This document shows, in pieces, positions 59,358 through 64,000 of a stretch of 64,000 nucleotides of DNA (the first letter of the stretch is position 1; every line of letters starts with the position of its first letter). Origin of the DNA: Idiomarina sp. PL1-037. GTDB taxonomy: Bacteria > Pseudomonadota > Gammaproteobacteria > Enterobacterales > Alteromonadaceae. The translations under genes were made by a program, and so were the position numbers. The notes beneath the pieces are model-generated. The model worked only from the letters and a program-made list of their open reading frames with translations, searched no databases and was not told the DNA's origin. The stretch covers positions 248,001 through 312,000 of the forward strand of contig NZ_CP139873.1 in NCBI RefSeq assembly GCF_034422975.1. The letters run 5' to 3'.

Positions 59358-60347
59358 CTACGCTTTTCTGGACAGGTTGTAATTCAACGCGACCAGCGAC
59401 AGCAACAACAAAGCCCCTACGGCATTATGTGCCACTGCATTCCAAAGCGGTAATTGAAAGACTACGTTACTAATACCCAGCAGAATTTGCAAAGATAATA
59501 ACAAGCCGATAACAATTAATGAGCGCCGGAAGAAATGCGACTTCGCTTTTCGCCAGCATTTAAAGAGTAGAGCACAAATTACTAAAAAAGTAATAATAGC
59601 GCCCACTCTGTGCATTACGTGCATGGTCATACGGTCGTTGTAGTCATGGGCACCGTATTGATAGGTGTCGGCCTCGGGTATGCTGAAGGCTCCGGCAAAG
59701 TCCAGTTGTGCCGTCCAGTTACCTTCGCAGAAAGGGAGTTCCGTGCAGGCTACGGCGGCATAGTTTGCAGCAACCCAACCACCTAAGGCTATTTGACCAA
59801 TAACCACCAGTAGCGTAAAAAATGCCAAACCCCGATAGCGCCTTAATTCCGGGTCACCACCGGCGAGCCGGAATGATGACAGCCGCAGCGATAGCAGGTA
59901 TAGCAGCGATATAACCGAAAAGCCGCCCAGCAAATGCCCCATAACTATCAGCGGTTGCAGGTTCATGGTGACTGTCCACATACCCAGAGCCGCCTGAAAA
60001 ATCACTAACCCCAGAAGTAAAGTTGGCAACTTAACCGGAGTAGGGTAATGACTGTAACGACGGCTTTTAACCCAGGCAATAATGGCAATGGCCAGTATTA
60101 ATAATCCCAGAGTGCCGGCAAAGTAGCGGTGCACCATTTCGTTCCAGGCTTTGGCGTGTTCCACAGGCGCATCCGGGAACCTGAGCTCCGCCTGCTGAAT
60201 CTGCTCTGATTGCGAAGGAACGCCCAGAAAGCCGTAGCAGCCCGGCCAGTCCGGACAACCCAGGCCGGCTTCAGTGAGCCGGGTAAAAGCACCAAGAACA
60301 ATAACGATAAAAGCAAAAAAGACACTAATTTTTACCAGTAAACGCAT
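59358..60347 (-). CDS. ctaA: Haem A synthase CtaA
   Basis: 329 aa with eight membrane helices in two four-helix halves. Haem-ligand histidines in WNEMVHRYFAG, MGHLLGGFSV, MHVMHRVGAI and VAHNAVGALL; external cysteine pairs GLGCPDWPGCYG and ACTELPFCEGNW. GAFTRLTEAGLGCPDWPGC is the family N-terminus. Oxidises haem O to haem A for the aa3 oxidase. Confidence 0.94.
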   Translation of the reverse strand: MRLLVKISVFFAFIVIVLGAFTRLTEAGLGCPDWPGCYGFLGVPSQSEQIQQAELRFPDAPVEHAKAWNEMVHRYFAGTLGLLILAIAIIAWVKSRRYSHYPTPVKLPTLLLGLVIFQAALGMWTVTMNLQPLIVMGHLLGGFSVISLLYLLSLRLSSFRLAGGDPELRRYRGLAFFTLLVVIGQIALGGWVAANYAAVACTELPFCEGNWTAQLDFAGAFSIPEADTYQYGAHDYNDRMTMHVMHRVGAIITFLVICALLFKCWRKAKSHFFRRSLIVIGLLLSLQILLGISNVVFQLPLWNAVAHNAVGALLLLSLVALNYNLSRKA

Positions 60348-60356
60348 GTCATTTCC

Positions 60357-60902
60357 CTACCCAATTCTGGACAATTTAAGCAGCTTACGAAGATCCGCCA
60401 ACACGTTTTTACCTTCAGCAATCATTTGCTTTTTGTCTTCATGAGTTGGGTAATACAGCATAACGTTGTGCATCGGGTCGATAATAAATACGGTATTTTC
60501 GGGCAGTTCGGAGAGTTGCGAAATCAGTTCTGGCGTCACTAATTGGGTAATATGCGGAGCGCTATGGTTAAAATCGGCCTGCAGACTCTCGTTTTGGTGT
60601 AGAACTACTGGTGTGAGGCGGTCAGTATCCTTACCAATAGCGACATCTACTTGATTCATAACGTACAAGGTATTCTCACAGGTGGTTTCACAGTTCTCCG
60701 GGGCGATATAACCCAGTTGCCAGCCCTCCGGTAGTTGGTTGGTCTTTTGTTTGAGTGTGATAGGCGGCTGCAGCAGGGTACCTTTGTTTGTGCCCGCCTC
60801 GTACCAATTCTGCGACAGAATTAACCAAGCCGCTAATAAAGGGACAATAAAGGCAACGAAAACAATAATCATGGAACGGCGAGAGCGATTCAGGGAGCTC
60901 AT
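60357..60902 (-). CDS. SCO-like membrane-anchored protein of the oxidase cluster
   Basis: 181 aa: N-terminal helix (MIIVFVAFIVPLLAAWLIL), then a periplasmic domain with LGYIAPENCETTCENTLYVMNQV, a C-x3-C placed as in SCO1, and a thioredoxin-like end (ENTVFIIDPMHNVMLYYP). No clear distal copper His is seen where SCO1 has one, so a thiol-redox role is as likely as copper carriage. Commonly found unnamed between surf1 and ctaA in marine gammaproteobacteria. Overlaps surf1 by 4 nt. Confidence 0.8.
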   Translation of the reverse strand: MSSLNRSRRSMIIVFVAFIVPLLAAWLILSQNWYEAGTNKGTLLQPPITLKQKTNQLPEGWQLGYIAPENCETTCENTLYVMNQVDVAIGKDTDRLTPVVLHQNESLQADFNHSAPHITQLVTPELISQLSELPENTVFIIDPMHNVMLYYPTHEDKKQMIAEGKNVLADLRKLLKLSRIG

Positions 60903-61654
60903 CGGGTCTCCTCTTTTTTTGGTTGTTTATTCAGTTTTATAACAGCGAATACAAAAATCACCAAGCACGCAATGGCCAGCGAAAACCATTGAAGCGCGTA
61001 GCCTTGATGTTTTTCGGGCGACATTACCTGGGGCTGCCAGTTACGTTGCCAGCCTATGGTGTCTGGTGATTTCAATAAAAAGGTGTAGTGAGTTAACGGA
61101 ATATCGAGTTTTTGACTAATGGCATTAGGCTGAAACTCTTGTACTCGTATTCGGTTGTCAGCTAACTCGGTTTCATAGGTATTACTGACAAATTTATTAT
61201 TCGAAGGGAAGTACAGATAACCCGTAAGGTTCTGTCTACCCTCGGCAATATCAATTTGGGGTAGTTCCTGTCGGGATGCCGGAGCCGGTAACCAGCCCAT
61301 ATTAACAGGAATATAATTGTCGGGGTTGGCGTCAGGACGGAACAACGCAATCACCTGGTAGCCGACAATGCCATCGGTCATTTTATTATCGAGAAAAAAG
61401 ACCGGTTGTCTAACAAATTCGCCTCTCATCTTAACGAAAAGAAAGCGATCAGACTCAGAAGATATTGTTCCTAACTGAGACAGAGCAGCTGCGTCCCCTT
61501 TCAATTGTTGCTGTTCGTAATCGGAAAATAGCTTACGTTTTTCTTCTGCGCGATCTAATTGCCAAAAACCCAGCTTGACCAACACCGCAATTGCCAGCAG
61601 AGTAACTAACGTAGCGATAAGAGGAAAACGTATGTTGGTCTTTTTTAAAATCAT
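60899..61654 (-). CDS. SURF1 family cytochrome oxidase assembly protein
   Basis: 251 aa with two membrane helices at the ends (FPLIATLVTLLAIAVLVKLGFWQLDRAEEKR; WFSLAIACLVIFVFAVIKL) and a periplasmic core containing VNMGWLPAP and HQGYALQWFSLA. The N-terminal GFWQLDRAEEK is the SURF1 signature. Helps haem A insertion into subunit I. Its first 23 nt overlap the divergent DUF2909 gene. Confidence 0.92.
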   Translation of the reverse strand: MILKKTNIRFPLIATLVTLLAIAVLVKLGFWQLDRAEEKRKLFSDYEQQQLKGDAAALSQLGTISSESDRFLFVKMRGEFVRQPVFFLDNKMTDGIVGYQVIALFRPDANPDNYIPVNMGWLPAPASRQELPQIDIAEGRQNLTGYLYFPSNNKFVSNTYETELADNRIRVQEFQPNAISQKLDIPLTHYTFLLKSPDTIGWQRNWQPQVMSPEKHQGYALQWFSLAIACLVIFVFAVIKLNKQPKKEETR

Positions 61655-61847
61655 TATTGTACTGCTGCTTGGTTATATGGTGGTGAATCTTTTCCGCGCA
61701 TTATTCAGCATGCTGCGTAACGATCCGAATAAACCACCCATGTCCCATTACTTAGGGAAACGGGTGGGAGTGGCCGCCGTTATCCTTGTGATACTGATAG
61801 CGGCGACGGCTAGTGGCTTTTTACCTTTAAACCCACGCCCCTATTAA
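61632..61847 (+). CDS. DUF2909 small membrane protein
   Basis: 71 aa: two membrane helices (MLVFFKIIIVLLLGYMVVNLFRALFSML and VGVAAVILVILIAATASGF) joined by RNDPNKPPMSHYLGKR, the DUF2909 pattern. Start ATG 61632 has AGAGGAAAACGT upstream. It lies opposite to the oxidase genes, between surf1 and ctaE, where the family is usually found. A role in oxidase assembly is inferred from that position. Confidence 0.86.
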   Translation: MLVFFKIIIVLLLGYMVVNLFRALFSMLRNDPNKPPMSHYLGKRVGVAAVILVILIAATASGFLPLNPRPY

Positions 61848-61861
61848 ACGGGGCATTTTTT
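61837..61861 (+). terminator. Terminator of the DUF2909 gene
   Basis: GCCCC - TATTAAAC - GGGGC followed by ATTTTTT. The stop codon of DUF2909 lies within the loop, and the T run ends 2 nt from the convergent ctaE stop codon. Confidence 0.72.
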
Positions 61862-61862
61862 C

Positions 61863-62738
61863 TTACAGTATGTAAACCACGACGAACAGGCACAACCAAA
61901 CGACATCGACAAAGTGCCAGTACCAACTTGTCGCCTGAAAAGCAAAGTGGTTATCTGGTGTAAAATGCCCTTTTAAAACCCGCAGGAACATGATGATAAG
62001 CATGACGGTTCCTAAGGTTACGTGCATACCGTGGAACCCGGTGAGCATATAAAAGGTATTACCGTAAATACCTGAATCTAAAGTTAAATTTAAATCCTGG
62101 TAAGCATGTACATATTCGGCACCTTGCAGGTAGAGGAAAATGCAACCCAGAATAATCGTAATGGCGAGCATTACGGTCAGCTGTTTACGTTTATTTTGTT
62201 CCAGACCCGTGTGGGCAAAGTGACAGGTAACTGAACTGACTAACAAGATAAGCGTGTTAATAGCTGGGAGACCATACCAGCCCATAGCCTGAGTTTCGGT
62301 ACCACCTGGCGTTTTCACCAGCGGCCACTGCGCGACAAAATCCGGCCATAGAACCTCGTTGGTCATAGCATTGTTACTGTCTCCTCCTAACCATTGCACA
62401 GCAATAACGCGAGCATAGAAAAGGGCGCCGAAAAAAGCGGCGAAGAACATGACCTCGGAAAAAATAAACCAGCTCATGCCTTGTTTGTAGGATTCGCCGA
62501 GCTGGCTGCTGTATTTACCGCTCATGGACTCGTTAATCTGATCGCGGAACCAGCCAAAAAGCATGATGGCCATAACGATTAAGCCAAGGATCAATACAGT
62601 ACTGCCATGACCGTCTTGCTCTTTACTCATGTCGATAACGGTGTGCCCTGCGCCCCAGGCTATTAAACCTAAGCCAATTGCTCCAACAATAGGCCAGGGA
62701 CTGGAAGCAGGAACATAGTAACTTTGTTGTTCTGCCAT
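61863..62738 (-). CDS. ctaE: Cytochrome c oxidase subunit III
   Basis: 291 aa with seven membrane helices. YYVPASSPWPIVGAIGLGLIAWG at the N-terminus, FIFSEVMFFAAFFGALFYAR with the conserved Glu, FHGMHVTLGTVMLI and a terminal ATSWYWHFVDVVWLCLFVVVY. Non-catalytic core subunit of the aa3 oxidase. It follows ctaG by 12 nt. Confidence 0.95.
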   Translation of the reverse strand: MAEQQSYYVPASSPWPIVGAIGLGLIAWGAGHTVIDMSKEQDGHGSTVLILGLIVMAIMLFGWFRDQINESMSGKYSSQLGESYKQGMSWFIFSEVMFFAAFFGALFYARVIAVQWLGGDSNNAMTNEVLWPDFVAQWPLVKTPGGTETQAMGWYGLPAINTLILLVSSVTCHFAHTGLEQNKRKQLTVMLAITIILGCIFLYLQGAEYVHAYQDLNLTLDSGIYGNTFYMLTGFHGMHVTLGTVMLIIMFLRVLKGHFTPDNHFAFQATSWYWHFVDVVWLCLFVVVYIL

Positions 62739-62750
62739 AACGTCGATTCC

Positions 62751-63320
62751 TTATTCTGTTTTTAACAGCTGAACCATTTGCTCAGCCGACGTATTGGCTG
62801 TCATATCGTACAGCGTGTATGACAGGGTAAATGTCGTAATGTGATCGGGAATGTCCGGATCCAGATAAAATTGCATTGGCATTTCTGTTTCAGCGCCGGC
62901 GGCCAGCGGTTGCTGGTTGAAGCAAAAGCACTCTACTTTATTCAGGTAAAGAGAGGCCTCAGCTGGCGCAACAGACGGAATAGCCTGAGCGACCATGTTT
63001 GATGAAGTCGGGTTTTTTGCTAAGAAATTGACCACTTTAACTTCACCAGGATGAATCTTGATCTGTTTGATCGACGGTTCAAACTTCCACGGAATACCTT
63101 TAGCATTTCGTGTAATAAATTGAACATTAACCGTTCGTGATTCGTCCACTTCAACCTGTTGATAAACCGCCGCTTCGTTACTGGTACGGCCGTTAAAGCC
63201 GGTCACTTCACAAAAAACATCATAAAGTGGTACCAGTGCAAAGCCGAAGGCAAACATCCCGGCGACTGTCAGTAACAGTCGCTTAACCAGAATGCTGTTG
63301 TCGGGGCGCTGCTCAGACAT
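62751..63320 (-). CDS. ctaG: Cytochrome oxidase copper assembly protein CtaG/Cox11
   Basis: 189 aa: one membrane helix (LLLTVAGMFAFGFALVPLYDVFCEVTGFNGRT) and a periplasmic immunoglobulin-like domain with copper-binding VECFCFNQQPL. It builds the CuB site of subunit I. It lies between ctaD and ctaE, 6 nt after the ctaD stop. Confidence 0.95.
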   Translation of the reverse strand: MSEQRPDNSILVKRLLLTVAGMFAFGFALVPLYDVFCEVTGFNGRTSNEAAVYQQVEVDESRTVNVQFITRNAKGIPWKFEPSIKQIKIHPGEVKVVNFLAKNPTSSNMVAQAIPSVAPAEASLYLNKVECFCFNQQPLAAGAETEMPMQFYLDPDIPDHITTFTLSYTLYDMTANTSAEQMVQLLKTE

Positions 63321-63326
63321 GAGTCA

Positions 63327-64000
63327 TCACTCCACTTTCGGTGGTTTTTCGAAGGTGTGATAAGGCGCTGGCGATGGAACTGTCCATTCCAGTCCTTCTG
63401 CGCCATCCCATGGTTTAGCTGCTGCTTTTTCACCGCCTCTTATACATTTGATAACAACCCAAAGGAAAAGCAGCTGCGACAAGCCGAAAGCAAAACCACC
63501 AATACTGGTTATTTGGTTTACGTCCGCAAATTGGGTCGCATAATCAGGAATACGCCGCGGCATGCCAGCCAAACCTGCAAAATGCATAGGAAAGAACAGC
63601 ACATTTACAGAGATAAGTGATGTCCAGAAATGCGTTTTAGCCAGAGTACTGTCGTACATATGCCCGGTCCATTTAGGTAGCCAGTAATAAGCTGCTGCCA
63701 TGATCGAGAAAATGGCCCCTGTCACCAGAACATAGTGGAAGTGAGCAACCACAAAGTAGGTATCGTGATACTGAAAATCGGCAGGAATTATAGCCAGCAT
63801 TAAACCGGAGAAGCCGCCGATGGTAAACAGAATCACAAATGCGAGCGCAAACAACATGGGAGTTTCAAACGTCATGGAACCGCGCCACATAGTAGCTACC
63901 CAGTTAAAGATTTTAACCCCGGTGGGAACGGCAATGAGCATGGTGCAGTACATAAAGAACAGCTCAGCAAATACAGGCATACCGGTGGTGAACATGTGGT
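63327..64000 (-). CDS. ctaD: Cytochrome c oxidase subunit I, C-terminal part only
   Basis: The frame runs off the window end, so only the C-terminal ~224 residues are here. It starts near the CuB His pair (HMFTTGMPV) and includes the K-channel region (FFMYCTMLIAVPTGVKIFNWVATMWRG), the haem ligand histidines in YHDTYFVVAHFHYVLV, and the end RIPDYATQFADVNQITSIGGFAFG. Catalytic subunit of an aa3-type oxidase reducing O2 to water. Operon order ctaD-ctaG-ctaE. Confidence 0.95.
   Translation of the reverse strand, partial: HMFTTGMPVFAELFFMYCTMLIAVPTGVKIFNWVATMWRGSMTFETPMLFALAFVILFTIGGFSGLMLAIIPADFQYHDTYFVVAHFHYVLVTGAIFSIMAAAYYWLPKWTGHMYDSTLAKTHFWTSLISVNVLFFPMHFAGLAGMPRRIPDYATQFADVNQITSIGGFAFGLSQLLFLWVVIKCIRGGEKAAAKPWDGAEGLEWTVPSPAPYHTFEKPPKVE

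Noticed and set aside
1..64000. CRISPR arrays, tRNA or rRNA genes, replication origin
   Set aside because: No regularly spaced repeats, cloverleaf sequences, rRNA-like stretches or DnaA-box clusters were recognised on either strand.

Overview
The window is a densely packed chromosomal segment of a free-living gammaproteobacterium. The gene orders rsmD / ftsY-ftsE-ftsX-rpoH, coaBC-dut-slmA / radC-rpmB-rpmG-mutM, bioH / comF-nfuA and gpmI-envC-yibQ / yibN-secB-gpsA are classic for the group. An aa3-type cytochrome oxidase cluster, KtrAB, an M14 peptidase and moderate GC point to a marine Alteromonadales lineage, most likely Idiomarina. That placement is inference from gene content, not a database match. 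No rRNA, tRNA, CRISPR array, integrase or complete insertion sequence was seen, and no stretch over 300 bases lacks a gene.

1-5.2 kb is an anaerobic and nitric-oxide-response block. It holds ubiU (3' end) and ubiV for O2-independent ubiquinone synthesis, nnrS behind an NsrR-like operator, a DUF454 gene, norR, and a YtfE/RIC-type di-iron protein. The norR-RIC intergenic region has three NorR-type GGT-N7-ACY sites and a correctly spaced sigma-54 -24/-12 promoter, so NorR probably drives the RIC gene. 5.2-21.1 kb holds mltC, an M14 peptidase, ktrAB, a chemotaxis receptor, a DUF4399 protein, dinB, cytochrome c5, a GAF-GAF-GGDEF-EAL protein with an eroded EAL domain, rep, ubiK and fpr.

21.1-24.2 kb is the clearest accessory region. 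A second, truncated fpr 3' half differs from the intact gene mainly at synonymous sites. Around it are two unrecognised small ORFs, a small secreted-protein gene whose frame is broken at a run of seven G, and a RelB/RelE-type toxin-antitoxin pair. 24.2-28.0 kb is a suppressor-of-copper-sensitivity-like thiol-redox operon in the order scsB-scsD-scsC, preceded by a small His/Cys-containing membrane protein. After yifB, a BrnT/BrnA-like toxin-antitoxin cassette sits between two REP/BIME-type paired hairpins, each of which begins at the stop codon of the gene before it.

30.6-36.5 kb carries amino-acid metabolism: threonine aldolase, a transsulfuration pair (cystathionine beta-synthase-like plus cystathionine gamma-lyase/synthase) and a serine/threonine dehydratase. 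36.5-55.4 kb is mostly core housekeeping: membrane targeting and division (ftsYEX, envC, slmA), heat-shock sigma factor, glycolysis, protein export, CoA and dUTP metabolism, ribosomal proteins, DNA repair, biotin synthesis and Fe-S delivery. 55.4-64 kb ends with a MATE exporter, a polysaccharide deacetylase and the cytochrome c oxidase assembly cluster (sco, ctaB, ctaA, an SCO-like protein, surf1, DUF2909, ctaE, ctaG). The window closes inside ctaD.
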